Assembly (NCBI GenBank): GCA_900660155.1
Contig: CABFPE010000128.1
Coordinates: forward strand, 1,036,344 to 1,100,343
Length of the DNA stretch: 64,000 nt
Direction of reading: 5' to 3'
DNA from: Hofstenia miamia
Lineage: Eukaryota; Xenacoelomorpha; Acoela; Hofsteniidae
Shown: piece by piece, positions 38,201-51,400 of the stretch
Layout: each line of letters opens with the position of its first letter
Numbering within the stretch: position 1 is the stretch's first letter
The notes under the pieces: model-generated
The model's database searches: none
Told to the model about the DNA's origin: nothing
Seen by the model: only the letters and a program-made list of their open reading frames with translations
Position numbers and translations under genes: made by a program

Positions 38201-39501
38201 TCTTAACTTGAACTCAAACTAAAAATATATTTACACAATCAATCAATTTTAGTACTTTATGCAGTCTAAATAATTCTGAAAGTGGGGTTTTAGCATTTGG
38301 TTACATCATTCTGTAATACATAAATTTATATAACCTCTCTTTAAAAAAGGGTTACAAGATTATGATATACCTCCAGCTGTGCTTACGTAGATATCCTATT
38401 GGAATTTCGTTCACACTGTTCAATTTTCTTTAAAAAGATCTTTATCCTCTTGATGAATGTGTTGTTCAAAATGTGCAATGCCCTACTTTTGTGATATGTT
38501 ATTGAGTTGTTATAGATGTTTAGCTAACTTAGTTATATTTCACGATTTACTAAAAAAAATGTGAGAAAAAAGTCAGTGTGAACACAAGTAACACCAGCGT
38601 GCGCTGCAGGCAAAAAATCACTGCAACAGGTAGTAAAATTGAGTTAGATGAAACGAAATTAGGATTTTCCCCAAAAAATAAAAATCCTCAATTAACAAAA
38701 CTTGTCAATCAACGATACGATTATTATTATAATCTAGTAAGACGTACCACCAACCGATGATGAAGCATATCTGCACATACATCATTTAGAACAGAAGATG
38801 CAAAAGCAAGTTTCGATATAATAGTTGATCAATCCAAAGATCAGTCTCAAACACCAATAATCCAAGCATTGCGATTGTGATCTATATTGTTTTGTATTTC
38901 TAGCAATATTATTTGTACTGCATTGTATTGTTTTGGATTTTTAGTTTTGATAATTTAAAATCTGCAAAAAACGACCAAATTTATTAATCATATGGTATTG
39001 AATTCGAATTGGGTTTTAGGCATTGATAGTAAACTATCAACATTATCCTGCTCAATTAAAAGACATGCTATTCGAATAGCTTTAATTTGTATATATACAA
39101 GTGTGTTGGTATGTTACATATGCATTGCTAAACTACTGGATGGTTGTAACCTAACCTAACTTTGCTTGATGACTCCCTATCACAAGTGGATGATCATTAA
39201 CAACATACAAACGGGCAACGCTGGGTACTAATGCTAGTACTATAATAAATGGAAAGATTCCTTGTTTTCTGGAATATCATATGGAAAATACACTTACGTT
39301 CGATTGAATTTGCTGAAGCCCTTGTTTTTTCCGGTAGACTTTGTAAAAATTCACTCCGTTTATCTCAACGTTTATCATAAACCACTCAATAGCAGCTCCA
39401 CTTAAGAAGAACAGTGGTAAGAACCTGTAGAGCCCAAAGCGTTGTTTTCCAGGCCACCGTGAAAGAATGTTAGCTATTGTTTTACTATGCAATCTTACCA
39501 T
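35200..39501 (-). CDS. uqcc5: UQCC5/SMIM4-like complex III assembly micropeptide, two exons
   Basis: Exon 1 is 39501-39298 (68 codons): MVRLHSKTIANILSRWPGKQ, then RFGLYRFLPLFFLSGAAIEW and FMINVEINGVNFYKVYRKK. The block PGKQRFGxYRFLPxFF with a single membrane segment is the signature of SMIM4 (UQCC5), about 70 aa in human and an inner-membrane factor for complex III assembly. A strong phase-0 donor, AAC|GTAAGT, follows at 39297. The next good acceptor on this strand that I find is at 35212. Joining them adds D-G-S and a TAG at 35202-35200, giving 71 aa. Unspliced, the frame would run six codons further (stop at 39277). An acceptor-like atttag lies 3 nt before the ATG. The gene lies 266 bp downstream of PPOX on the same strand. 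Confidence 0.75.
36582..36900. mobile_element. LINE 3'-end remnants, two orientations, inside the UQCC5-UQCC6 intron
   Basis: The minus frame 36827-36582 contains PTKRPIAHNCVKIWNNFESS, which resembles the C-terminal end of CR1-like RTs. Directly to its right, on the plus strand, AGAATAAAGAATCTCTTATC (36871-36890) is nearly the same as the LINE tail at 33.27 kb. So ends of two LINE copies in opposite orientation seem to meet here. Confidence 0.5.
36901..39297. other. Rest of the candidate UQCC5-UQCC6 intron; no gene
   Basis: No recognisable element or ORF. The frames at 36918-37112 and 38578-38760 (plus) have no family resemblance. TAACCTAACC near 39150 is too short to be a telomeric tract. 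Confidence 0.45.
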
Positions 39502-39734
39502 AAACTAAATCATGAAAATTAAAATAAATAAACTAAATTAATGATTTTAAAAGGATAATACTAGTTTAAAAATCATATTTTTTATATTTCACAGAAATAT
39601 TGTCCACAATAGCTTTTACGAAGCATAAACACAAAAATAATAAAGCAAAAAATATTTTTTAAAAACAATCTTTAGCAGTTGAACTTGAAATAAATCGACT
39701 AACTCAATAATAAGAAAATAACTAGATGCTAAAC

Positions 39735-39740
39735 TTTATT
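39735..39740 (-). terminator. Poly(A) signal AATAAA after PPOX
   Basis: The minus strand has AATAAA about 30 nt after the PPOX stop codon. About 230 nt separate it from the acceptor in front of UQCC5, so PPOX has its own 3' end although the next gene follows closely on the same strand. Confidence 0.5.
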
Positions 39741-39766
39741 TGTAAATTAATTATAAAAATAAAATT

Positions 39767-42700
39767 CTACAATTTGGCAAACTGCAATTTCTGTTTAATT
39801 ATTGCTTTTGAACGATTAATGGCGTCAACAATGCCAACACCATATAAATAGTTTCCACCAAGTGCTACATTTTTCAAGGCTGGCGAGGATGTAAGCTGAT
39901 GACGTATTTGAAGATGAGCTTTATGATACGATGGAATACATGAGCGTGCAACTTCACAGTGAGTATCCAGTGGCTTTCCAATATCCAGAACTGAATTTGT
40001 CTCTTCAATGGCCAACGAGGTAATTTCGTCATTTGTAGGATTAGTACCCAGTATCTCATTGAACCAAGAACCGCCAATCATTGCCGTTAAGCGAACCGTA
40101 CCTACAAAAGCAGTGAATTTGAGCGTATATGAACATTTACCTTGATTTAGTATTTAAAGTAGCGTACACACTTACAACTATGCGGGCTACCTTTTTGATA
40201 AAGTTCACAGCAAAAATAATTGAGTACACACAACTTTGTGCACAACTTTTTGGTTGAATTATATTTATTGTCATTCTTAACAATTAAATCTACCAGTAAA
40301 ATGCCCTACATTCAATACAATCAAGCAGTCTAAAGAAAGAAGATCGTTTTGAATGGATTTTGCGTAATTTTAAATAATAATGCGCGGTCAAATTCTTTCT
40401 CTGTGAGAAATGACAAAATCGTAATATATAAAGTAAAAGTTCACAACAAAGTTGGAATCGCGTACACACCTACAACTTTTGTTGTGCGCCTAATTAAATC
40501 ACGAAAAGTTGCGCGCAAAGTTGTGTGTACGCTACTTAAAAGATTTTATATTATATTTGAAAACTACTAGTTACAAAATAAATCAATGTATTGGAGAATG
40601 TACTACTAATGCAAATACGAAATAATCTGTTATCATGGACGTACGCAAGGGGGGTGACCCCCTCAAATTATAATATTCGCGTGGAACTTGCATGAAATGT
40701 ACGTCAGGTAAAGGCAAAATGAGCATGTAAAAATAAAAATTTTTAATTCAAATGTCGTGAAATGCATTCTAAGGTCTATTTTGTCTATATTTTAAAAAAT
40801 TTTGGCGGGACTTCGCCTTGCTCTTGGTGACTTAATTGATCACTAGTAGATACCCTCTCACTCATCGGAAAATCCCGTGTACGCCCATCCATGCAACATA
40901 AAATAAAAATGGCGCACAGACTTGGTAAAATTTTAGTTTAAGTTATAGAGAACGTCGAAATTCCCATCAACATCAACCCCTCTTGAAAGCGTGTCAACCC
41001 CCCTTAAGTGATAATGCTGGGTACGCACTTGAAGCTAGCAATTCATTAAATGCTTTTTCCAAATAGTCATCTACAAACATCTCGACAAATTCTTACATTT
41101 AAATTTTTTCTTTACATTTAACTGTAAATTACAAAAGATAGGAAGTTAGGTTCCATTTTGAATATAATGTCAGCTTTGGGAAAAGGAAGGCTTCCACAGA
41201 CCCGCCCCTTAGAAAAAATCCTGCGTACGTCCCTGTCTGTTATGTTAACTTTGCTCAGGTATATTGTAGTGGTAGATAGTCAAGCAAATAGATTGCTTTA
41301 GAGGTCCAGGTAAATAACTGAATAGCTTGTACTCAGACTTGTCAACGAGCCGAGCTTCTAATGAGCTGAGCTTGAGCAGAGTATTGCATATACAACGAGT
41401 CCAAAATGAGATTTTTAAGCAAAGCAAATTTTTAGTACTGCTTGATCTCGCGGGCTGAGCCGAACTTAATCAAAATTTAAACGAACCGAGAAATTTCGGC
41501 TAGCTGACAAGTCTGCTTGTACTCTAGCAAATGTCCAACAAAGCATTCGAAATTACGATAGCCATTTTTTAAAATTGAGAAATAGTTAATAAATATACAA
41601 AATAATTGAATAGTTCAATTAAAGCCCTTTTACATTCAAACATAGATTTTAAAAAGTGTCATCTACTATCACTCACATGAATTTCTACAGATTTAATCGA
41701 AAAACAATATACATGCATATATTCTTACTATTAATTATATTATAAACATGAAACTAAATCGACTGCATGATGATGAAATTATTAAGGAATCAACACCAAT
41801 AACTTAATTAAACATCATTAATTATGCCATAAGGCATAAAGAAATTGAATGATATCATACAATAAGCCTCCGCAATAAATTATAAAAAGCAATCAATGAA
41901 TTGTATCCCCAATCTAAAGAAATTTTTATAGGAATACGATTCAAAGCAATTGCAGACTTAAAGAATTGTAAATCAAAATTATGATCATGTGCAATGCAAA
42001 AACACCAATAAAACACACATCATAATAAGTGTCAAACTTTATTGTGAAAATAGACTTTAGCATTCTTAAAATTGTTACAGTGGTTATTTAACTCTGCTAA
42101 AGTTAATCTGTTCACGCTTTTTGTCAATAACATTAAAATTAGTGAAGGAGAGTTTAGTTTTTGAAGAATAAAGCCCCGTTTACTTTTCCCTTATGACTAT
42201 ATTCTTAACGTCAAAACTTACCAACATTTTCTGAGTTCGAAAGTTTTCCCTTACGAGCAACTATCTCGGGCTAATTTGCGTTCACACGATAAGTTTTCCC
42301 TTACATAAAGGGAAGTCATAAGGGAAAACTTATCGTGTAAAGTTTAAAACGATGCTTAACTTTCAAATATATTGAGCAGAAAGTCTAAAAACCTAGAAGT
42401 TATGAAAATTTAAAAAAAATATGCAGTTAATTCTATATTTCATAATATTTTCCTATACTATACAATAAAAAAATCTTCGGGAATCTAATAGTTAAATGTA
42501 TGTTACATTGTCACTTCGGAGAACTAATATTATTACTAAGATTAGTTAGAAATTCTTACCATTGTTTGCATCAGCTTGAGGAAATATATGAGAATCAAAA
42601 ATCAACCCTAACAACTTTGATTTCTCTTTCGAAGGAACAAGAAAGCCAAATCCAACCGGTACTTTCTCCAAAGCGCTGCGCGGATATTCCAAGTTCACAA

Positions 42701-43720
42701 CAGCAGTATCAACATATTTGATTTGTTTCAAAAGGTCAATCTCAGCTGCCATGGAGGCTGGTAACGCATCAGCCAATGAGAATGAAGGAATTGTAGAAAT
42801 CACATAATCAAAAACGTCTGAAGAACCGTTATTGAGATAAACCTAAATGCATTAAAAGTTAAAATATCTAAATTTCTACAAAATTTTTATTGAATATTGT
42901 GGTAAAATTTGAAGTTGAAAATTATTTTTGAATAATTTGAACATAACCCCTTAACTTACTATACAGTACATCGGCGAAAAACCTCATAACTACCAATAAT
43001 ACTTGCAAGGAAAATCCAATACTAGAGATTGTACTCATACTTTGCAAAATCTCTGAAGAGAATAAATACCAAATAAAAATTACCAAGTTATTTCAAACGA
43101 TAAAATCAGATTTTTAACGGTTAATTGTTTTTACTCATTTTTAATAATGCATAACCTTAACTTTACCATCGTTGGTTTCCTCTATTCTTGTCAATTTAGT
43201 ATTCAGTGTAATCTTATCATTGAACTTCTGATAAAAGGCATTTGGAAAAACTGAAATACCATCTTTAAAGCCCCACATCGTCCAATCACGACAGCGCAAA
43301 AGAGAATCGGTGGAGGCCTTTAAGATGCTTTTATCAAGTTTGTACCCCGAGAATAGCTGTGGAAAACAACTGCGAGCACTTAGTATGCGACAATCAGCTG
43401 CAAATATTCCTCGGCAAAACGGGTCCATAAAGTTATCCGCGAACTCTTGTCCCATTCTACGAGAAGCAAACTCATGCAAAGTTTCATTTACCGACAAAGG
43501 CTTCTGCCACATTGTCATCAGATATCTAAACGTGCGACGTTAGACGTGATAAATTTTGCAGAAAAAACTCACGCCCCATCGAAGCCTTAAGTTTACTTTT
43601 AAATTATGTTTGATAAATTCGTAAATTCCGCAATTGCAATCTTCATGATCATTATAACGAAGAAAATATACAAAATAACGATAGAATTACATATATACAT
43701 ATACATATATACACATATAT

Positions 43721-43756
<36 letters not shown>

Positions 43757-45429
43757 CATACAATCTGCAAACTTTTATCAATATTTATATTAAATATGAC
43801 CAAAATAAATTCTTTTAAAAACATTGAAAACAGAAAGAATCAGTGAAAAGTTGCATCCTGTCAAAGGTTTTCAGGAATTAAAATTAAAAAATCAACTAGA
43901 AGTGGTATAACTTTGTCTTGATGTACGCAAAACTTGCCTAGTTGACTCGATTTGATTGTATCTGATTCTGAATTTGAATCGCAACTTCCGCAGAGCTCAA
44001 AATCGGATAATCAGAGCACAATAAAAAATACGTTATATTATGAATTTAAGCAATTTCTAAAATTATGCTTAGCAATTGGGATACAATACGTTAAAACATA
44101 TTCTTTGGCAAAAATATTAGTAAATAACCTTTTGTTGATGTAGTCATTTATTTTAATAAATTTTTGTATGGTAAGTTCTAGGTCTTTTTATAATTAGGAT
44201 TCATAATAAAATACTTGGAGCGAAAGGGAAGTTTCCGAATTGCAACATTTATCCCAAATATAAAAAATATATTTTCCAAAAACAAATGCATAGTTATATA
44301 ACAGTTCCATTGTGCTCTTATGAAACTTGGAAATGTTTACGCAATACTTCAATATACAGTAGAATTCGCATATATCGAACATTTGCTTATATCAACATGT
44401 CTATTGCGCCCTTATGCATTTTGCACTTAAAATAAGATTAAAAAATTCGCAAATATCGACATTAATAGCGGCATTTCGCCTATATCGACGAAAAAATCCA
44501 ACCCGCTTGAGAAGACAATTCGCATATATCGACATAAATAACTTCCGGAAACAACAAGAAAACCAAACTGCAATTTCTGGGGCCATGTTAATAGCCTTTG
44601 TGGGACAACTCATGAGTATCATTGATTGCATCGAAACTGTTTTGACCGATAAGGCCTTGCACTCTAAAATCAAACTTAGATTTTAAACTTTTCACCTCAT
44701 ATGACTTTGTTAAATTTATTTTATTGTATTTTTACAATTCTAATTGTTGTATTCTTGCTGCAATAAGAACACATACACTGTAGCATGAATTAAAAACTGA
44801 TATTGCCTTGAAATTCCAAGTTCGGAGTATCTACATTTGCCTATATCGACATTGGTTGATAGGCTTGTCAAGATGTGGATAAATGCGAATTCTACTGTCC
44901 ATTACAAAGTCTTCTCGCTGTATATCACAAAACCACTGCAACGATACATGTGTGGTCTTTTCTGCCTTTGAGAACTGGCACTGAAGTTGTCATTTTCATC
45001 GGTTTGGAAACCCAGCTAACACACATGTTGAGATTCGGACTGCACGGTGATTTCCGGATCGCATCATTCGCATGAGATCACCAGCATTTGCGCCCGTTCA
45101 ATATTTGCAACAATTTTGAAAGCTCTTGGTTGTCGAGAACGAGATGATTCGGAGTAAGAAAAAGGTTCATACTTCCTGACTGATTCGACCCAGTGTCGGC
45201 AGGAAATTGTTCTTTCGTTACGCCCATTCGTTGTAGTGCAATAAATATAATGACAATATGGCTATCAGAGGCAGCATTGCACTCATTAAGTATATATATA
45301 TATAGCTACTGATTTTATAATAATATTGCTATTTTTCACAATATTTGCTGTATTTGAAGCAAACGGCATGTGTAAAACATATTNATATAATGACAATATG
45401 GCTATCAGAGGCAGCATTGCACTCATTAA

Positions 45430-45464
<35 letters not shown>

Positions 45465-48400
45465 ATTCAAGCTACTGATTTTATAATAATATTGCTATTT
45501 TTCACAATATTTGCTGTATTTGAAGCAAACGGCATGTGTAAAACATATTTTACAATTATGTTTAGCCACAGTATTCAAAGAATTTCTATTTTCAAAAATT
45601 ATAAGTAACTATTGATTTGCTAAACTTCATTTTTGAATTTTTTCACAACTTGGCTAACTGACCGTTCTAAGGATAGCAGAGAAAAGGACATGGACCGAAA
45701 ACTTCGACAAAACTTCGGCCCTTTTAAGATTAATACCAATTCTGCCAATTTTATAACTCTTATAATCCTTGACAAGAAATTCAATTTTGTTTGCTAGATG
45801 AATGCTGGGCATTTTAGAAGTTAGTAACAAAAACTAGACACAGAAATTGAAAAACCTAAACTAAATTTTAGGCGACATGCGTTTTCTTGGAAGGTACAGC
45901 CCATTTTTTCAAAGTCTCGGTAGAAACAAGACCATGCCACTAAACATTGCTTGAAAATTAGGAATTTTCAATGGAATTAATTAAATAAATGCCAAATTAC
46001 AAAATAGTACAAAGTAATGTAAAGTACTTAGGAGCAATGCCGCAATTTCTCCATTTCTGATGGTGGAAAGCCATTGATAATGAATCAAACAAGAGACAAC
46101 AAAATGTAAATCTTCGAAAAGAACATATCATCTACACTTTTAGTAGCTTTTCTAATTCTTAAAGCCATTTTGTTATTTTATAAACCAAATGTTTCTAATT
46201 GAATTATAAAATAGCACAGAGGGGAATCTACAGTCAAGCTGCATACAATGAATGATTTATAGTTACAGGTATACAATTTTTTCGAATGCAGTTACGTTTT
46301 AGTAAAAGCTTATTACTTTTTAAATTTTTAGTTTTTATGATGTTATCATTTATATTTCCATAGAAACTGAATCTAAGCTGGACTTAACTTCTGCAAAGAC
46401 CACTCAACTAATATTAAATCAAACTTCGGTTCTCTCAACAGAGGCTAAGAGACAGAGGTGACTGGGAGTGCTGGAGCCCCCAATAATTGTCCCAAGTGGC
46501 ACTGATTTTTCCATCAAATCTTTTTAAATTTAAGAAATTTATCCTTGTATAGGAAGGACCTCAGTTTAGCACCTCCAATAATAATATTGTTCCATAGCAC
46601 CTGTCTCTCAAAGCACACATTGTCAACAAACACATCTCTATATAAAATGTCTTCCAAAATTATTAGTAGTTTTTGTTTATTTGTTCTTACATAGTGTGAG
46701 AAAAATAGTGTCTTCATACAGATGCCGGGAGATAATCGGAAGCATATTTTAATAAGAATACAGTATTTATTTACAAGAAAAATGCTGTATATAGAGTTAA
46801 TTGTTTACTATATTAACCTAGCTTGCAGCATATTAGCAATGTAATGATAATTTTAGAAATTGTTCGATTAATTACAGTTTTTTGTAAAAATGAAATTAAT
46901 GTTACAATAAATTCGATTATTTCCGTGGGAGCATTTTTAACAATACCCTGGTGTTTTTCTTAAATTTGCAGTTATTTGTCTTTTACAAAGATGTCGGACA
47001 TCGTGTTTTGATTGCGTGGGCAATCACACGCGTTTTCAACTGTGGCCTAAATGTTTTACATTTCATTGCAAAGGAATTGTTAATTGATGTGGGTGTAAAC
47101 CTATGGAAGCATTGCTCTCATGTTATGTGCGTCTATACTAAATAAAGGTTAGTTAATTCTTACTTTGCAAAATGCTACTAATGCAATGTTTTATAAACGT
47201 TGCAGAAAAAACAATAAATTAAAGTTGTGAAACTTAGTGTGTTTAGAGTGTATGGCTATAGTTACTCTTTATTTTGTATCGAAAATAAGTGTATCAACGC
47301 AGACAAAGCATTTGCATGGGTGAAAATTGAAATCCAGTAGCGTAGACTACAAATATGTCACTATCATGTCAAATTCTCGTAGGTCAACAATTCTTTAAAC
47401 ACAAAATTCAGAGTTTTTGATTTCCGGCGACACGTAGTCAGTTACGCATGTCTTATGCCAGCCCTTAAATTCAACATTCTACCATAATAAAGTAACATTT
47501 GAATCGCCGTCTGTTTACAGTAAGCAAAAATATTTTTGTCATGTGAAAATTTGTGAATAGTGTGCGTGTGTGTGTAAATGCATCTAAAGAAATAACTGCC
47601 CATTTGAGAGTGTGTTACTAACAGAGGAAGTGTAGCAACCTATTCGATACTATTTTTCTCAGAATTCTTTTTACTTCATCATTATTTTCACCCTAAATGA
47701 ACTCCGAAATTGAACTTTGGAAAACCAAGTGACACGATTTTGAAGATCTGCCTATTTTTCCTAAATATATTCATAGTTCTACAAATTTATCTTATCAGTG
47801 ACTATTTTTACGACAGAAAGATAATTTTCAATTCCGAGAATATAAAAGATCTTCGAATGATAAATTTATCGGGAAAACTGAATGGGATGAGACTTTGAAA
47901 CAGATGGACGCCTTTATGAGAGCAACCGTCACATTGAATTCTCATCACAATTTACTTTTTGCATTTTTTGTTGAAAATGCAAGTTTTTAAGCACACGTTT
48001 TTCATAGAAGTGCCCCATATTCAAAAAACTTAAAGCCACGCCTATGTTCATTTCAATAGTAGTAATTCAAACTCTACTTGAAAATCGAATGAACCCTATT
48101 TTATAACGTTTTGTATGAAACAGGTTTCCCATTGATCCAAACAGATAATATAGAAAAATTTAAAACGAACGGTCTTAGACACTCAACTGCTTTTTAATAA
48201 CTGCTGTATAAAAGATCTCCTGAAATTCATTCTCACCCTGCGCAAAGGGGACTTAGTAGAGTAATGCAACTGATTGGGGCTTCAAATAGGCACTTATTTT
48301 TTTCAGAGATTTCTGACCTCAATCTGTCTACATTTGTTTTTATCACAAACTAAGAGCTGCAATCCATTTTTATGCTCACGATGAAACACGCATGGACAAC

Positions 48401-51400
48401 AACATTATGCAGACACGCATTCTGTAATTGTTGAATTACTAAATAATAATTGTCATTCATGTGACTTGATCTTGGGTGTTAGAATATCTTCTCTAAGTGT
48501 CACAATGTGTTTATGCCAGTATTGCAGAAATATTTTAAGAATGAGCATGAAGTGAGCAGGTTATCACTGGTTTATAATTAATCACCGAGAAAGTCCCCCT
48601 ATCCATAATTTCCTAAAAACTATTTGTTCAATTAATAGAATATTTGTTAAAATCGGGGCGGGGGGGTTNNNNNNNNNNNNNNNNNNNNNNNNNNNNNNNN
48701 NNNNNNNNNNNNNNNNNNNNNNNNNNNNNNNNNNNNNNNNNNNNNNNNNNNNNNNNNNNNNNNNNNNNNNNNNNNNNNNNNNNNNNNNNNNNNNNNNNNN
48801 NNNNNNNNNNNNNNNNNNNNNGGTGACTACCTTCCGTGCATCGACCTTCTTATTCATTCTTAAAAAGAAGGATCCTCTGCAATGAGCTCCCGCAAAACCA
48901 GTTTCTTCCCTATAAATGTACAATACATAAAAATCTCCTATAATTAATTTCGTTTATACCAACAGTTTTTATCGAAAAATACTTCTTTACACTATTGTTT
49001 CTACATCGCAAAATTGAAGACAAGTATAGTCACTCAACAGTAGTAGTAGTAGTGTAGCGCTATAACTTAGCAAGAATATTTCACATTGAATATTTCTCAA
49101 CTTCCTAGATTATAATATCTTTTAGATTAATAAAGTAATACTGGCAAACATGGACTCAAGTGATTCACATGATTTTTGGAATAAAAAATTCATTCTTTGT
49201 ATTGCAGTACAGAAAGAATAAAAGAAAACATGATCTTTTCACATTACAAGTAACGTGGATCACTTGCAATAGTTCAACATTTATATACACTTTTGTTATC
49301 AGTGTTGGATAAACTCATTCAAGGGTCAACTTTATCAATTGGTATTTGACCTCTAAACGTCATAAAACATCATTTGAATGTAATTCGACATCTTTAGAAA
49401 ACAGCATTAAAAATTAAAACTACAAAACCTAGCCGAAACTTTAACAATGCGTATTGCAATTTTCAGCTTTTGGCGATATGTGAATGTACGTAGCGCATCG
49501 ACTATCAATAGGGAAGCATTTAAAGATTAAATAATTTCCTACCTAAATAAGTAGTAACCAAGTGGCTTTGAAAGAAGAGGTGTCCTTGAAATGATACTTT
49601 TAATGCCAGTTGGTGTTGCGCATAGCTGATTGTTAAATAGAATATAGCGAACTCTGGAAGCAGGATCTGTCTTATTAATTGGTAAAATCTTATCCGAAAT
49701 CCCTAAACTTTGCAATGATTAAAATGAATAATTGAATAAGTTCGTATACTGAATAAAGGCGATTAGTCTATAGTCATCAACACTTAGTTATCTAAACCAA
49801 TCCTGATCGTTTTCCGATTCAATGTAAAAAATACTTCGAACTTTAATTAATGATACAGTGTAAACTTTTCTTCTTATACTTACTATGATTTGATAAAATT
49901 GGGATGAGAATTGTACAGTATATGTCAATTTGAACAAGATTGCTAATGTGGAAATAAAAGTACAAATGGTTTCAGACAAAATTTCCAAAATAATTTTTTT
50001 GCTCGATTGAAATTCTAATTTCGATACATGTAAATACAATACCGCATGAAGGAAATGGTATCCTATTCGATAGAATGCTAGTATCTTTTTCAATTTTGTA
50101 CATGCATATCAATATCTTGAAGAGGACAATCGCATGATTTCCCCAAACGTTTTTGTAAATATTCTAAAATGATGTAGTAAAACAGTATTAATATAGGAAT
50201 ACTTGAAAATATGCTCTCGGTATAAACTAATCCATATATATATGTATATATAAACATCAAGCATTACATACGGTCGGATTTAGTAATAGGATAAAGGTTT
50301 TGAAGAAAATCGTATATGATTATATTTATAAGTTGAATAACATTTTTCAAAAATTTCTTAAGAAATCACACATATCGGTGATTTATACATTAATGGTTTA
50401 AATTAATTATTGAAATGTTATGAATCTATTGCAATAAATATTATGCTATATTAAATATAATCATTTCTTCCAATGGATCATTTAATAGAGTTAAATAGAG
50501 GTAGCTTCCAGTGAATGGCATGTATCTCAATATGATGATCGATTAGGATATTACACATACCTCTGCACCGCCTGTTAGCTGTATTCTAAAAAATTGGTTT
50601 GTAGGTCTGTACGTGTCTATACTACAAGCCCATTATGTCAGTTACGAAATGCTATTCAGTGAAACATTTGAAGATGGATGTTAAGGTGAATTAAAACTCT
50701 TTGAAAAGATGAAGGTATATAATATGTTTTATCAAATTACTATGAACTATACTTTCACCTACTTTTCTATTGAAATTTTTATATGATCGAATGTTGTAAC
50801 TACACAATCCTAATTCAAATGCTGATATTTGACCATTGCTATATTTTATGATTAAATAATACCTTAACATTGCATAATTGCGCTTACTTTTATTGAGGAT
50901 TGTAGATATTAAATTCCAAGATTGTCCATTAAAAAATTTGCCTACTGGTTACCCGGATGCTGTGGGTTAGATCAAAAAACATGAAACCACAATAAACAAT
51001 GTTTTTATTATCAGAATCACAGATACTATTAGTAAGTCGCATTTCACCTCAAATATTGCAAATTTAAGAATGCTCAATATCAAAACTGGATGTGTCAAGT
51101 ATACAGGTTAGCACTAACAGACAATTTCTAAAGGTACAAAACGGCAGAATGTTACAAAGCGTCGATTTGTTTCAAAGTGGCACTATAAAAGAAATATCAA
51201 CTACAATATATATGTATATATTTATACATATACATGCATATAATATGAATATTATTTGAGTTCCTCATACAAACATCGGTAACATACACTCGAAAACTCC
51301 AATTTAAAAATAGACGTATTTATGAGAGGCCACAGTATTTTAAATACTAGAGGACATAAAAACAATCCGTTAATACTTATTAATGAAATAAAAAATAAGA

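Noticed and set aside
39130..39175. TAACCTAACC resembling a telomeric repeat
   Set aside because: Only two units; expected by chance in this composition.
39240..39297. A 29-nt intron (GTAAGT...TTCCAG) as an alternative 3' continuation of the UQCC5-like ORF
   Set aside because: Too short for most animal introns, and the joined frame does not give a better or family-like C-terminus. The acceptor at 35212 gives the expected length.
44401..44686. Overlapping 90-codon ORFs on both strands
   Set aside because: Both lie inside the pogo-like element and are built from its repeated motifs. Neither resembles a transposase.
46440..46630. Facing sequences with GAGACAG and GGTG motifs suggesting a transposon
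   Set aside because: The inverted match is poor and no target duplication could be found.
48582..48923. ORFs across the N block
   Set aside because: They exist only because unknown bases were translated as X.
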